Positions 23,999 through 32,640 of a stretch of DNA of 64,000 nt are shown here, one piece after another (position 1 is the stretch's first letter; each line of letters opens with the position of its first letter). The notes under the pieces were generated by a model, which had not been told where the DNA came from, searched no databases, and was given only the letters and a program-made list of their open reading frames with translations. The stretch lies in assembly GCA_027487945.1 (NCBI GenBank), contig JAIYCQ010000002.1, positions 1 to 64,000 of the forward strand, read 5' to 3'. The stretch is from Caulobacteraceae bacterium. Lineage in GTDB: Bacteria; Pseudomonadota; Alphaproteobacteria; Caulobacterales; Caulobacteraceae. The position numbers were made by a program, and so were the translations under genes.

Positions 23999-24593
23999 GC
24001 CAAAGATCGTTGATCATGACCTTCAGCGCCGCGCCATCACCCAGGCCGCCATCCGGGTAATTGACCGGGTGGGGCTGGACGCCGCTCGCCTGCGGGACGT
24101 CGCCCTGGAGGGACAGGTCACCACAGGGGCGGTCACACACTACTTCGGCAGCAAGGACGAGGTGCTGGAGGCGGCCATGGCCGAGGTCGTCCGCCGGATT
24201 CTCGAACATCCGGGGGATCAGGCCTACGGCCGCGAGCCGATCTCAAGCCCGATCGAGGCTATGGCCGCCTTCCTGCCGCTGGACGAGGACAGGCTGCGGG
24301 ACTGGCGTGTCTGGTTCGCCTTCTGGGGACGGGCCGCCGTCGACTCGCGCTATCGGGCGCTGCACCGGGGCTACTACGCCGACATCACCGCCAGCCTGAC
24401 CGCGTCGCTGATCCAGATGCGGGACGCCGGCCAGCTGCCGGGCGGGGTCGACCCGGCGATCCTCGCCGACGCCGTAATCGCCGCGGTCGACGGTATCGGC
24501 GTGCGCGCCACCCACGAACCGGAGAACTGGCCCCCCGCGCGCCAGGTCGCCACCCTGCGGCTCCTGCTGGAGCCGATCCTCTCGCCCGACTGA
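23997..24593 (+). CDS. TetR/AcrR family transcriptional regulator
   Basis: A 198-residue regulator. The N-terminal helix-turn-helix is about residues 10-56: AITQAAIRVIDRVGLDAARLRDVA followed (in separate helices) by TTGAVTHYFGSKDEVL, the TetR hallmark. The C-terminal domain contains WRVWFAFWGRAAVD and a BetI-like helical pattern. The ATG at 23997 has no ribosome site and sits about 8 bases after a strong -10, which implies leaderless translation. Divergent placement suggests it represses the DLH pair, itself, and perhaps the PhyH gene 12 bases downstream. The ligand is unknown. Confidence 0.9.
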   Translation: MPKIVDHDLQRRAITQAAIRVIDRVGLDAARLRDVALEGQVTTGAVTHYFGSKDEVLEAAMAEVVRRILEHPGDQAYGREPISSPIEAMAAFLPLDEDRLRDWRVWFAFWGRAAVDSRYRALHRGYYADITASLTASLIQMRDAGQLPGGVDPAILADAVIAAVDGIGVRATHEPENWPPARQVATLRLLLEPILSPD

Positions 24594-24605
24594 CAGGAGC
24601 TTTGC

Positions 24606-25505
24606 ATGCCCGCTCTCGTGACCCTGCCGCCGACCGCCTCGATCGACGAGATCATGGCCGTGCTCGACCGTGACGGCGCCCTGATTGTCCGCGATGTGAT
24701 CGCCCCGGATGACATCGACCGGCTGAAGGGGGAGGTCATGCCCTATGTCGAGGTCACCCGGCCCGGACAGGACGGGTTTTCCGGCGTCCGCACCACGCGC
24801 ACCGGCGCCCTGGCCGCCCGGTCGGCGGTGTGTCGGGACCTGATCATGAACACCATGATCCAGAGTCTCTGCGAGCGGGTGCTCAAGCCCAACTGCGAGC
24901 GGTGGCAGCTGCATCTGGGCCAGGTGATCCGCATCATGCCGGGCCAGGACGCCCAGCCGATCCACCGCGACCGCTGGGCCTGGGGGCCGTACATGCAGGG
25001 GATCGAGCCGCAGCTGAACACCATCTGGGCGGTGAGCGAGTTCCGGCGCGAGAACGGCGCCACCCAGGTCGTGCCCGGCTCCATCACCTGGCCCGACGAC
25101 CGCCGCCCGACGGAAGACGAGATCACCTGGGCCGAGATGTCGGCCGGCTCGGTGCTGATCTACACCGGGACCGTGTTCCATGGCGGCGGCGCCAATGTTT
25201 CCGACGCCGACCGGATCGGGCTCAACATCACCTACACGCTGGGCTGGCTGCGCCAGGAGGAGAACCAGTACCTGTCCTGTCCGCCGGCCATCGCGCGGAC
25301 GTTCGACGAGCCCCTGCAGAAGATGCTCGGCTACGATCTCGGATCCTATGCCCTGGGCTACTACAGCCCGCCGCTGCCGCCGGGCGAGGGCCCCGAGGTC
25401 GTGTCGCCGCGTCATGCCCTGACCGGACGGGGAGCTGACTCGGCGCTGGGCACGGCCGACCTGCTGGCGTCCATCGCCGAAAAGACGTCTATGGTCACCG
25501 CGTAG
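24606..25505 (+). CDS. Phytanoyl-CoA dioxygenase (PhyH) family protein
   Basis: A 299-residue Fe(II)/2-oxoglutarate-type oxygenase. The iron ligands appear as the H-x-D of QPIHRDRWAW and the distal His of GTVFHGGGAN; the 2-oxoglutarate-binding Arg is probably in DADRIGLNITY. AGGAG precedes ATG 24606. The first 40 residues carry the family pattern LDRDGALIVRDVIAPDDIDRL. It follows the TetR gene by 12 bases, so it may be co-transcribed and auto-regulated. It would hydroxylate a hydrophobic substrate; which one is unknown. Confidence 0.85.
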   Translation: MPALVTLPPTASIDEIMAVLDRDGALIVRDVIAPDDIDRLKGEVMPYVEVTRPGQDGFSGVRTTRTGALAARSAVCRDLIMNTMIQSLCERVLKPNCERWQLHLGQVIRIMPGQDAQPIHRDRWAWGPYMQGIEPQLNTIWAVSEFRRENGATQVVPGSITWPDDRRPTEDEITWAEMSAGSVLIYTGTVFHGGGANVSDADRIGLNITYTLGWLRQEENQYLSCPPAIARTFDEPLQKMLGYDLGSYALGYYSPPLPPGEGPEVVSPRHALTGRGADSALGTADLLASIAEKTSMVTA

Positions 25506-25533
25506 CCGGGATCCGACGCCCTCCGCCAGGTCC

Positions 25534-26295
25534 CTACAGTCGGGGGGTGTCGAAGACCGGCACGATGGCGCTCATCACCGGGCCGATCTCGTCGTGCAGC
25601 ACGAGGTCGGCATGGGGATCGACGTCGGTGGCCTCGCGGTTGACGATGGCCAGCATCGCCCCGTTGCGCTTGGCCACCATCGGGAAGGCCGCCGCAGGGT
25701 AGACCACCAGGGAGGAGCCCAGCACCAGGAACAGGTCGCAGGCCAGCGTCTCCTCCTCGGCCCGCAGCATCGGCCCTTCGGGCATCTGCTGGCCGAACGA
25801 GATGGTGGCGCTCTTCACCAGATGGCCGCAGTCGAAGCAGGTCGGGATCCTGCCCTGATCGACGAAAATGGGGCGCAGCGCCTTGAACTCGTGCCGCTGT
25901 CCGCACTTCAGGCAGGTCGCGTAGCTGGCGTTGCCGTGCAGCTCGATCACCCGCTCGTCGGGGATGCCGCTGTCCTGGTGCAGGTTGTCGACGTTCTGGG
26001 TGATGACGGCGGAGACCTTGCCCGCCGCCACCAGCCGGGCGACCGCGTCATGGCCGGCGTTGGGCGCGCGGCCGGTCCAGCCGGCCGTGCCGTTGAAGAC
26101 GCGGGTCCAGGCCTCGCGCCGCTTGTCCTCGTCGCTGACGAACTCCTGGAAGTAGATCGGCTTCATCTTCGACCAGACGCCGCCGGGGCTGCGGAAGTCC
26201 GGGATGCCGGACTCGGTCGAGATGCCCGCACCGGTGAACACCACCACCCGGCGGGCGTCGTCGATCATCCGGGCCAGTTCGTCGCGGCGGGACAT
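25534..26295 (-). CDS. cobB: SIR2-family NAD-dependent protein deacylase
   Basis: A 253-residue sirtuin. NAD motifs are VVFTGAGISTESGIPDFRS and QNVDNLHQDSG, the catalytic His is in IELHGNAS, and the zinc site is formed by C-L-K-C and C-F-D-C. It removes acyl groups from protein lysines using NAD. Its ATG overlaps the stop of the upstream NTF2-like gene by one base (TGATG), so the two are coupled. Class assignment (deacetylase or desuccinylase) is not resolved. Confidence 0.93.
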   Translation of the reverse strand: MSRRDELARMIDDARRVVVFTGAGISTESGIPDFRSPGGVWSKMKPIYFQEFVSDEDKRREAWTRVFNGTAGWTGRAPNAGHDAVARLVAAGKVSAVITQNVDNLHQDSGIPDERVIELHGNASYATCLKCGQRHEFKALRPIFVDQGRIPTCFDCGHLVKSATISFGQQMPEGPMLRAEEETLACDLFLVLGSSLVVYPAAAFPMVAKRNGAMLAIVNREATDVDPHADLVLHDEIGPVMSAIVPVFDTPRL

Positions 26296-26681
26296 CAGGG
26301 CGCGAAGCTCGAGCGGGCCTTCACGCCCCAGTGGCCATCCTCGCAGGTGACCACATAGATCGAGTCGAAGCCGCCGATGACGCTGCCGTCGGCGCGATAG
26401 CGGGTGAAGCGGGTGTCGAAATGCACCTTGTCGGCGCCCGCATGGATCACCTCGCGGCGCTCCCAGGCCGAGTGGTCCCAGTCGCTGAGCGCGCCCTGAT
26501 CGAACATGCCGGGCTGGTGATAGCCGGGTTCGATGATCGTCAGCGTGTTCGAGGCCAGCCGCACGCTGGGGAAGTTGAACGTCTTCTCCCAGGCCGGCAG
26601 GTCGCGGGCGTTGAAGGCCGCCATGAAGGCGTCCAGGACAGCCTGCGCGGCGGCGATGGCGGCGGCGTGATCGGTGCTCAT
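26295..26681 (-). CDS. NTF2-like/SnoaL-type protein
   Basis: A 128-residue protein with the NTF2-like cone fold pattern: AAIAAAQAVLDAFMAAFNARD, then WEKTFNFPSVRLAS, and a C-terminal sheet ending GHWGVKARSSFAP. It has no signal peptide. Members are small enzymes or binding proteins; no catalytic residue can be assigned here. It is coupled to the sirtuin gene by a one-base overlap, hinting at a linked job that I cannot define. Confidence 0.7.
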   Translation of the reverse strand: MSTDHAAAIAAAQAVLDAFMAAFNARDLPAWEKTFNFPSVRLASNTLTIIEPGYHQPGMFDQGALSDWDHSAWERREVIHAGADKVHFDTRFTRYRADGSVIGGFDSIYVVTCEDGHWGVKARSSFAP

Positions 26682-26726
26682 GGCGTCCAGCCTAGCGCGA
26701 GGCCGCCGCCTTGCGGAAGCCTTCGC

Positions 26727-27662
26727 CTACTTCGGATCGCTCATGCAGATACCGGCCATGTCGGCGATCAGATCGAGGTTCCCGACGTCATAGGCGCCGC
26801 GGTACTCGGGCAGGGCGGCGTTGACGTCCGACACCCAGTCGTTGCGGCCCTGCTCCTTGTAGGCGGCCTTGGTCATCTTCTCCCAGGCCTTGGCGCGGGC
26901 GGCGACCGCTTCCGGCGAGAAGCTCTCGGGCAGCCCCATACGCCCGTAGTTCGGAATGGCCTGCGACATGGCGATGTAGAGCGCCCAGCACATGACATGC
27001 TCGCCGGTCGTGACGGCGGTCATGCCGCGCGACCGTTCGACGATGGCGGTCAGATCGGTTCCAGGGGCCTTCGGCGCCGGTCTGCTGGCGGGCCGGCCGT
27101 CCAGTCGCGCGCGACCGTCGGCGATCTCCGCGTCCGTCGGCTTCACGAAGAGCGAGCCATGGCGGATCACGCCGGTGGATCGTGTGCCGCCGCTGTCGCG
27201 CCAGGCCGACCAGGTCCCGAAGGCGTTGCGGCCGATCTCGCTGGCGACTGTGCCCTTCCACATCACGCCGTCGGGGTAGTAGGCCGTGACCTGCCAGTAT
27301 TCGCCACGGCGGAAGGTCCCCTCGACCAGAACGCCATCCCTGCGCTTGAGGCGACCGAAGCCCTTGCCCGGATAGGAGTTGTCGAAGGCGCCCTCGTACT
27401 CGCCGTCGTCGAACTTGGCGACGCCCGAGCCGGCGTTGCAGCCCCCGGAGAGGCAGGTGCCGCTCGGCAGATCGTTGTAGACGGTATCCTGGCAGACGAC
27501 GGTGGCGTTGATCGAGTTGACCCACGACTGGCAGGTCGCCGTCGCATAGTTGGACACCCGCCGCCCCTCCTTCACCTGGGCGTCGGCGCCCAGCGGCAGG
27601 ACCAGGGAAAGCGCCGCCAGGACGGGGGCGGCGGCCAGGGCGGTGCGCGAGATCGGCTTCAA
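26727..27662 (-). CDS. Secreted protein with MORN-like segment, function unknown
   Basis: A 311-residue protein starting at TTG 27662, with GGAGGA 5 bases upstream and no better ATG. A signal peptide (SRTALAAAPVLAALSLVLPLGADA) precedes a cysteine-containing region (residues 44-75) with a glycine/tyrosine-rich MORN-like stretch: FDDGEYEGAF, RRDGVLVEGTFRRGEYW, YYPDGVMWKGTV. The C-terminal 110 residues are helical (ERSRGMTAVTTGEHVMCWAL). MORN repeats bind membranes or proteins in other families; whether this applies here is unknown. Confidence 0.72.
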   Translation of the reverse strand: MKPISRTALAAAPVLAALSLVLPLGADAQVKEGRRVSNYATATCQSWVNSINATVVCQDTVYNDLPSGTCLSGGCNAGSGVAKFDDGEYEGAFDNSYPGKGFGRLKRRDGVLVEGTFRRGEYWQVTAYYPDGVMWKGTVASEIGRNAFGTWSAWRDSGGTRSTGVIRHGSLFVKPTDAEIADGRARLDGRPASRPAPKAPGTDLTAIVERSRGMTAVTTGEHVMCWALYIAMSQAIPNYGRMGLPESFSPEAVAARAKAWEKMTKAAYKEQGRNDWVSDVNAALPEYRGAYDVGNLDLIADMAGICMSDPK

Positions 27663-27738
27663 GGCTGTCCTCCAGGATGTCTCCCGGCAACCTCATGCCT
27701 CGCGCGGTCGCCCGCTACGCCTGAAAGGGGGTATGACT

Positions 27739-28839
27739 CTAGACGTTGAACCGGAAGTGCATCACGTCGCCGTCCTTGACGATGTACTCCTTGCCTTCCG
27801 AGCGCATCTTGCCGGCTTCCTTGGCCGCGTTCTCGCCGCCCAGCTTGATGAAGTCGTCGAAGGCGATGGTCTCGGCGCGGATGAAGCCCTTCTCGAAGTC
27901 GTTGTGGATCACCCCGGCCGCCTGCGGCGCGGTGGTGCCGACCTCGATGGTCCAGGCGCGGGCTTCCTTGGGACCGACCGTGAAGTAGCTCTGCAGGCCC
28001 AGCAGGCTGTAGGCCTCGCGGATCAGGCGGTTAAGGCCGGGCTCGTGCAGCCCGAGGGTCTCGAGGAACTCGGCGCGCTCGGCCTGGTCGAGCAGGGCGA
28101 TCTCGCTCTCGATCTGGGCGGAGATGACCACGCTCTTGGCGTTGTCGCGCCGGGCGCGCTCGGCCACCAGGTCGGAGAAGGCGTTGCCCTTGTCGGCCGA
28201 GCCCTCGTCGACGTTGCAGACATACAGCGCCGGCAGCGAGGTCAGCAGCTGCAGCATGTGCCAGGCCTTGTAGTCTTCCTTGCTGATCTCGGCGGCGCGG
28301 GCGGGGCGGCCGGCGTTCAGCTGCTCGAGCGCCACGTTGATCAGGCGCAGGGTGAGGGCGGCATCCTTGTCGCCGCCCGACTTGGCCTTCTTCTCGACGT
28401 TCGGCTTGCGCTTCTCGAGGCTTTCGAGGTCGGCCAGCATCAGCTCGGTCTCGATGATCTCCAGATCGGCGATCGGATCGATCCGGCCCTCGACGTGGGT
28501 GATGTCCCCGTCCTCGAAGCAGCGGGCGACAAAGGCCACGGCGTCGCAGTCGCGGATGTTGGCCAGGAACTGGTTGCCCAGGCCCTCGCCCTTCGAAGCG
28601 CCGCGCACCAGGCCGGCGATGTCGACGAAGTTGATCCGCGACGGGATGATCTCCTTGCTGCCCGCGATCTTCGCCAACTGTTCCAGCCGGGGCTCGGGCA
28701 CGGCCACGTCGCCGGTGTTCGGCTCGATGGTGCAGAACGGATAGTTGGCCGCCTGGGCCGACGCCGTCTGGGTCAGGGCGTTGAACAGGGTCGACTTGCC
28801 CACGTTGGGCAGGCCGACGATCGCGACTTTCAGGGCCAT
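27739..28839 (-). CDS. ychF: Redox-regulated ATPase/GTPase YchF
   Basis: A 366-residue Obg-family P-loop protein. G1 is GLPNVGKSTLFNALT, G3 is DIAGLVRGASKGEGLGNQFL, and the C-terminal TGS-like domain ends RSEGKEYIVKDGDVMHFRFNV. YchF-type proteins bind ribosomes and hydrolyse ATP in preference to GTP. It follows pth, the standard order in proteobacteria. Length is normal. Confidence 0.96.
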   Translation of the reverse strand: MALKVAIVGLPNVGKSTLFNALTQTASAQAANYPFCTIEPNTGDVAVPEPRLEQLAKIAGSKEIIPSRINFVDIAGLVRGASKGEGLGNQFLANIRDCDAVAFVARCFEDGDITHVEGRIDPIADLEIIETELMLADLESLEKRKPNVEKKAKSGGDKDAALTLRLINVALEQLNAGRPARAAEISKEDYKAWHMLQLLTSLPALYVCNVDEGSADKGNAFSDLVAERARRDNAKSVVISAQIESEIALLDQAERAEFLETLGLHEPGLNRLIREAYSLLGLQSYFTVGPKEARAWTIEVGTTAPQAAGVIHNDFEKGFIRAETIAFDDFIKLGGENAAKEAGKMRSEGKEYIVKDGDVMHFRFNV

Positions 28840-28894
28840 GGAGTTCTCGAACGAAAAGGTGGCGCGGCTATAGCCGATCAGGGCGGCGTTGTCG

Positions 28895-29524
28895 TCAGGC
28901 GTCGCCGCCCTCGCGCGCCTGTTTGCGCGGATCGGCCTTGGGAGAGGGGGCCAGGCGCATGACCTCGGCCTGGTAGCGTTCGTCGTCGCCGGCGGCGGCG
29001 AAGGGCAGGGCGTCGGCGACGGCGTCCAGCATCGGGTCGAGCCAGACCTGCTCGGCCTTGTGCAGGTCGCCCAGCACGTAGTGCATCACCATGTCCTTGT
29101 CGCCCGGATGCCCTACGCCGATACGCGCCCGGCGGAAGTCGGCGCCGACCTGGCTCGTGACCGAGCGGATGCCGTTGTTGCCGGCCGCCCCGCCGCCGGT
29201 CTTCATCCGGAAGCGACCCGGGGCCAGGTCGATCTCGTCATGGAAGACGATGACGTCGGCGGGCTTGAGCTTGAAGAAGCGCACAGCCTCGCCCACCGCC
29301 CGTCCGGTCTCGTTGTAGTAGGTCTGCGGCTTGAGCATCAGCAGCTTCACCGCGCCGCCCGGCGTCTCCACCTGGCCTTCGCAGGCCAGGCCCTGGAAGC
29401 GGGCGCGCCAGGGCGCGGTTCCCCAGCGGCGGGCGATGGCGTCCAGGGCCATGAAGCCGACGTTGTGGCGGTTCTTCTCGTACTTGGGGCCCGGGTTGCC
29501 GAGGCCGGCGAGGATCAGGGTCAT
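28895..29524 (-). CDS. pth: Peptidyl-tRNA hydrolase
   Basis: A 209-residue Pth. GLGNPGPKYEKNRHNVGFMALD holds the catalytic His and tRNA-binding Asn; FHDEIDLAPGRFRMKTGGGAAGNNGIRS (in two segments) follows. It releases peptides from stalled peptidyl-tRNA. It is 86 bases after rplY, but a terminator lies in that gap, so it may use its own promoter or read-through. ychF follows 55 bases downstream. Confidence 0.96.
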   Translation of the reverse strand: MTLILAGLGNPGPKYEKNRHNVGFMALDAIARRWGTAPWRARFQGLACEGQVETPGGAVKLLMLKPQTYYNETGRAVGEAVRFFKLKPADVIVFHDEIDLAPGRFRMKTGGGAAGNNGIRSVTSQVGADFRRARIGVGHPGDKDMVMHYVLGDLHKAEQVWLDPMLDAVADALPFAAAGDDERYQAEVMRLAPSPKADPRKQAREGGDA

Positions 29525-29552
29525 CCGATGGCCTTCACGCAGGGCTCAAACG

Positions 29553-29579
29553 AAAACGGGCGAGCCTAGGCCCGCCCGT
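29553..29579 (-). terminator. Intrinsic terminator after rplY
   Basis: ACGGGCG at 29556-29562 pairs with CGCCCGT at 29573-29579. On the minus strand the stem is followed by TTTTCGTTT. It lies between rplY and pth, so it reduces or ends transcription after rplY. Confidence 0.7.
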
Positions 29580-29610
29580 AAACTTCGTCGCGTTGGAAGA
29601 CCGGCCAGGG

Positions 29611-30213
29611 TTAGCTGGCGGCGGCTTCTTCGGCGATTTCCGACATGGCGGCCGAAGAGACCTTCAGGGTCGCCAGCACAAAGTCGCGGTCGGTGAGGAC
29701 CGGGGTCACGCCCTTGGGCAGGACCACGTCGCTGATGCGGATGGTGTCGCCCATGACCTTGCCGGTCAGGTCCACGACGAGTTCTTCCGGGATGGCGCTG
29801 GCCGGAGCGTTCACTTCCACGTCGTGGCGAACGATTTCCAGCGAGCCGCCGGCCTTCATGCCCGGCGAGGCTTCGTGGTTCTTGAAGTGAACCGGCACGG
29901 CGATCTTGATCGTGCCCGTCTCGTCGACGCGGTACAGGTCGAAGTGCACCGGCATGTCGGTGACCGGGTCGAACTGCACGTCCTTGGCGATGACCGGCTG
30001 GGTCTCGTCGCCGTACTTCAGCGTCACGAGGTGGCCGAGCAGCTTGCCGGTGTACAGCGACTTGCGGAACTCGTTCTCGCGCACGGCGATGGCCACGGGG
30101 GCCTTGGAGCCGCCGTACAGCACGCCGGGCACCTTGCCGGCGCGGCGGGCTTCGCGGGCGCCGCCGGTGCCGGTGCGTTCGCGGACTTCGACGTTCAGGA
30201 CGATCTCGGCCAT
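29611..30213 (-). CDS. rplY: 50S ribosomal protein L25/general stress protein Ctc
   Basis: A 200-residue long-form bL25 (with the C-terminal Ctc domain). The N-terminal rRNA-binding domain starts MAEIVLNVEVRERTGTGGAR and has GKVPGVLYGGSK; the C-terminal beta domain contains VTDMPVHFDLYRVD and SLEIVRHDVEVNAPA. It binds 5S rRNA. It has its own terminator, and a perfect 10-bp hairpin stands 22 bases upstream of its start, possibly in the leader. Confidence 0.96.
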   Translation of the reverse strand: MAEIVLNVEVRERTGTGGAREARRAGKVPGVLYGGSKAPVAIAVRENEFRKSLYTGKLLGHLVTLKYGDETQPVIAKDVQFDPVTDMPVHFDLYRVDETGTIKIAVPVHFKNHEASPGMKAGGSLEIVRHDVEVNAPASAIPEELVVDLTGKVMGDTIRISDVVLPKGVTPVLTDRDFVLATLKVSSAAMSEIAEEAAAS

Positions 30214-30234
30214 GTGTTCCAGGTCTCAAAACGA

Positions 30235-30267
30235 CGTCGCCGCGGCAGAAGACTCCGCGCGGCGACG
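30235..30267 (-). promoter_or_regulatory. Leader hairpin upstream of rplY
   Basis: CGTCGCCGCG (30235-30244) and CGCGGCGACG (30258-30267) form a perfect 10-bp stem with a 13-base loop. It is 22 bases before the rplY start on the minus strand. No T tract follows, so it is not a simple terminator. It could be a leader structure affecting rplY translation or the processed 3' end of the upstream lipoprotein message. Confidence 0.45.
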
Positions 30268-30350
30268 GTCTGTGAATTCAGGGTTGCGCTCGATACACGC
30301 TTTGAACCGGGGACGCAACGTGACTCTGGCCCGGTTCTCGCGTCAGGCCT

Positions 30351-31391
30351 CTAGGGGCGCTTCACGGCCTTCTTGCCGGACGCCGCGACGGTCGGCACGG
30401 GCTTGGGCGGAGGCGGCGGCTCGGGCGGCATCTCCACCCCCGAAGCCTTGATCATGCACTGGCCGGTGTCGATCATGATGTGCTGGCCGAGGCAGAAGAC
30501 GTCCTCGTAGTGCGGCTTGGACACGGCGAGGCACTGATAGAGGTTCAGCTTGGCCATCTTCAGGCAGAAGCCGCTCGACTGTTCCTCGGTGACCGAATTG
30601 ATCTGCGGCGAGTCCGCGTCACCGGCTTCGCCGAGGGCGGCCAGCGCGCCCAGCGCCATCCCGCGGATGACCAGCGGCGACCACGGGGCGGGCGCGCTCT
30701 GGCCGACCACGGTCATCGGCGTCGCGCCGTTGTAGGCCTGCGACAGCATCAGCACGTCGGAGGCATCACCCAGCATCGGGCTGGTGCTGAGGGTGCGGGC
30801 CTCGATCAGGCGGCCTTCGCGATTGGCCACTTCCTTCTTCGACCAGGGCATGCGCTGGACGTCATAGGCGGCCTGTTTCACGGCCCGGCCGCTGAGCAGC
30901 AGGCGGGTGGCCTCGCTGCCGAGGCCGGCGACGATCAGGTCCGCGGCGCCCTGGGCGCCCGGCAGGTTCACGACGGTGTTGGGGTTGGCGACGATCTGGT
31001 CCCGCAGGGCCATACGGCTGGCCGGGCTCGCTGCCTGGGCGCGAAGACCCTGGACGTAGGTCGGGTCCTGCAACGCCAGGATGGCCGCGTAGGCCACGGC
31101 GCCGCGCTGGAACTGCCGCGGCTCATAGGCGGCCGCCAGCTTCAGCGACGAGGCGATCTGGCCGCCGTCGGCGAACTGCGGCGCGATGGCGCCGGCCCGG
31201 GCCATATAGCCGCGCCAGGCGCTGGCTTCCTGGATCAGCTGCGGCGCCAGGGTGATCGGCGGGGGCGGCGGCGGCGGGGGCGGCGGCAGCGGCGGGGGCG
31301 GGGCCGTCGTCTTGCAGGCGGCGACCAGCACCGTCAGGGCGGCGAGCGCGGCGACGGGCGCGATACGGCGGACAGGCGACATCAGTTTCAT
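30351..31391 (-). CDS. Lipoprotein with proline-rich linkers, function unknown
   Basis: The ATG at 31391 follows GGGGGAAAT and starts MKLMSPVRRIAPVAALAALT, ending in the lipobox LVAAC, so the mature protein is lipid-anchored. A proline stretch follows the cysteine (TTAPPPPLPPPP and more) and a second proline-rich tail lies near the end (MPPEPPPPPKPVP). The roughly 240-residue middle is alpha-helical with four cysteines near the C-terminus (GFCLKMAKL, NLYQCLAV, DVFCLGQH, TGQCMIK). I do not recognise the family. It interrupts the usual prs-rplY order. Proline-rich linkers suggest it spans part of the periplasm (inference). Confidence 0.78.
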   Translation of the reverse strand: MKLMSPVRRIAPVAALAALTVLVAACKTTAPPPPLPPPPPPPPPPITLAPQLIQEASAWRGYMARAGAIAPQFADGGQIASSLKLAAAYEPRQFQRGAVAYAAILALQDPTYVQGLRAQAASPASRMALRDQIVANPNTVVNLPGAQGAADLIVAGLGSEATRLLLSGRAVKQAAYDVQRMPWSKKEVANREGRLIEARTLSTSPMLGDASDVLMLSQAYNGATPMTVVGQSAPAPWSPLVIRGMALGALAALGEAGDADSPQINSVTEEQSSGFCLKMAKLNLYQCLAVSKPHYEDVFCLGQHIMIDTGQCMIKASGVEMPPEPPPPPKPVPTVAASGKKAVKRP

Positions 31392-31466
31392 GGCTGCGAT
31401 TTCCCCCACCGGCGCACGATGAAGTCAATAGAGCTCGGCTGGACGGCGAGAATGTGACACCGCGCC

Positions 31467-31474
31467 TTAACCAT
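31467..31474 (+). promoter_or_regulatory. TTAACCAT motif upstream of the lipoprotein gene
   Basis: TTAACCAT is known as a CtrA half-site in Caulobacter promoters. It lies in the 114-base gap between the prs stop and the lipoprotein start, 76 bases upstream of the latter. A single octamer can occur by chance, so the call is tentative. Confidence 0.25.
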
Positions 31475-31505
31475 GGGTGGACGCGGGCCGAGTTTCGACG
31501 AGCCC

Positions 31506-32444
31506 TTAGTCGAAAAGCTTGGAGACGGACTCTTCGTTGGCGATCCGGCGGATGGCCTCGCCAATCAGGGGAGCGCAGCTGACGCTGCGGATCTTCTTGC
31601 AGGCCTTCACCTCGTCCGAGAACTCGATGGAGTCGGTGACGACAAGTTCCTTCATCACCGAGTTGGTGACCCGCTCGGCGGCCAGTCCCGAGAGCACGCC
31701 ATGGGTGACATAGGCGCTGACCTCGGTCGCGCCCTGGTCGACCAGGGCCTTTGCGGCGTTGCAAAGGGTGCCGGCGGAATCGACGATGTCGTCGAACAGG
31801 ATGCAGTGGCGCCCCGCCACGTCGCCGATGATGTTCATCACCTCGCTCTCGCCGGGGGCGGAGCGGCGCTTGTCGACGATGGCCAGGTCGGCGTCGATCC
31901 GCTTGGCCAGCGCCCGGGCCCGGACCACGCCGCCGACGTCGGGCGAGACAATCATCACCTCGGCGGCGGCCTTGCCGTACTGCTCGCGGATGTCGTTGGC
32001 CAGCAGCGGCACCGGCAGCAGGTTGTCGGTCGGGATGTCGAAGAAGCCCTGGATCTGGCCAGCGTGCAGATCCATGGTCAGCACCCGGTCGGCGCCGGCG
32101 CGGGTGATCAGGTTGGCCACCAGCTTGGCCGAGATCGGCGTGCGGCCGCCGGTCTTCCGGTCCTGACGGGCATAGCCGAAGTAGGGCAGCACCGCGGTGA
32201 TCCGCCGTCCCGACGCGCGCTTCAGCGCATCGATGCAGATCAACAGCTCCATCAGGTTGTCGTTGGCCGGGTAGCTGGTCGACTGGATGACGAAGACGTC
32301 CTCGCCCCGCACATTCTCGTCGATGGTGACGAAGACCTCGTTGTCGGCGAACCGGCGCACCTGGGCGCGGGTCAGCGGCATGTCGAGATATTCGGCTATG
32401 GCGGTCGCCAGCGTACGGTTGGAGTTGCCTGCGAGCAGCTTCAT
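31506..32444 (-). CDS. prs: Ribose-phosphate pyrophosphokinase
   Basis: A 312-residue PRPP synthetase. The ATP-binding [27 protein letters not shown] (in segments), the flexible loop [18 protein letters not shown] and the PRPP-binding [14 protein letters not shown] motif are all present. It makes PRPP from ribose-5-phosphate and ATP for nucleotide, His and Trp synthesis. It is the first gene of the minus-strand block prs-lipoprotein-rplY-pth-ychF. Confidence 0.97.
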   Translation of the reverse strand: MKLLAGNSNRTLATAIAEYLDMPLTRAQVRRFADNEVFVTIDENVRGEDVFVIQSTSYPANDNLMELLICIDALKRASGRRITAVLPYFGYARQDRKTGGRTPISAKLVANLITRAGADRVLTMDLHAGQIQGFFDIPTDNLLPVPLLANDIREQYGKAAAEVMIVSPDVGGVVRARALAKRIDADLAIVDKRRSAPGESEVMNIIGDVAGRHCILFDDIVDSAGTLCNAAKALVDQGATEVSAYVTHGVLSGLAAERVTNSVMKELVVTDSIEFSDEVKACKKIRSVSCAPLIGEAIRRIANEESVSKLFD

Positions 32445-32640
32445 CGGACGGGTCTTCGCGCTGGGAATGTTGCGCGGCTTCTATGGGGGCGAGGCCTGAT
32501 GGGCAAGCCGATTCGAGGCGCCCCTGCTCGATCCGGGCCCGGAGAATCCCGAAACTAACCGTTGGCAACCTGACGTGACCCGCGCGACACTCCCGCCCTG
32601 ACCGCGCCATCAGAGCGCGGCTGTCACGGGAGAGACGACC

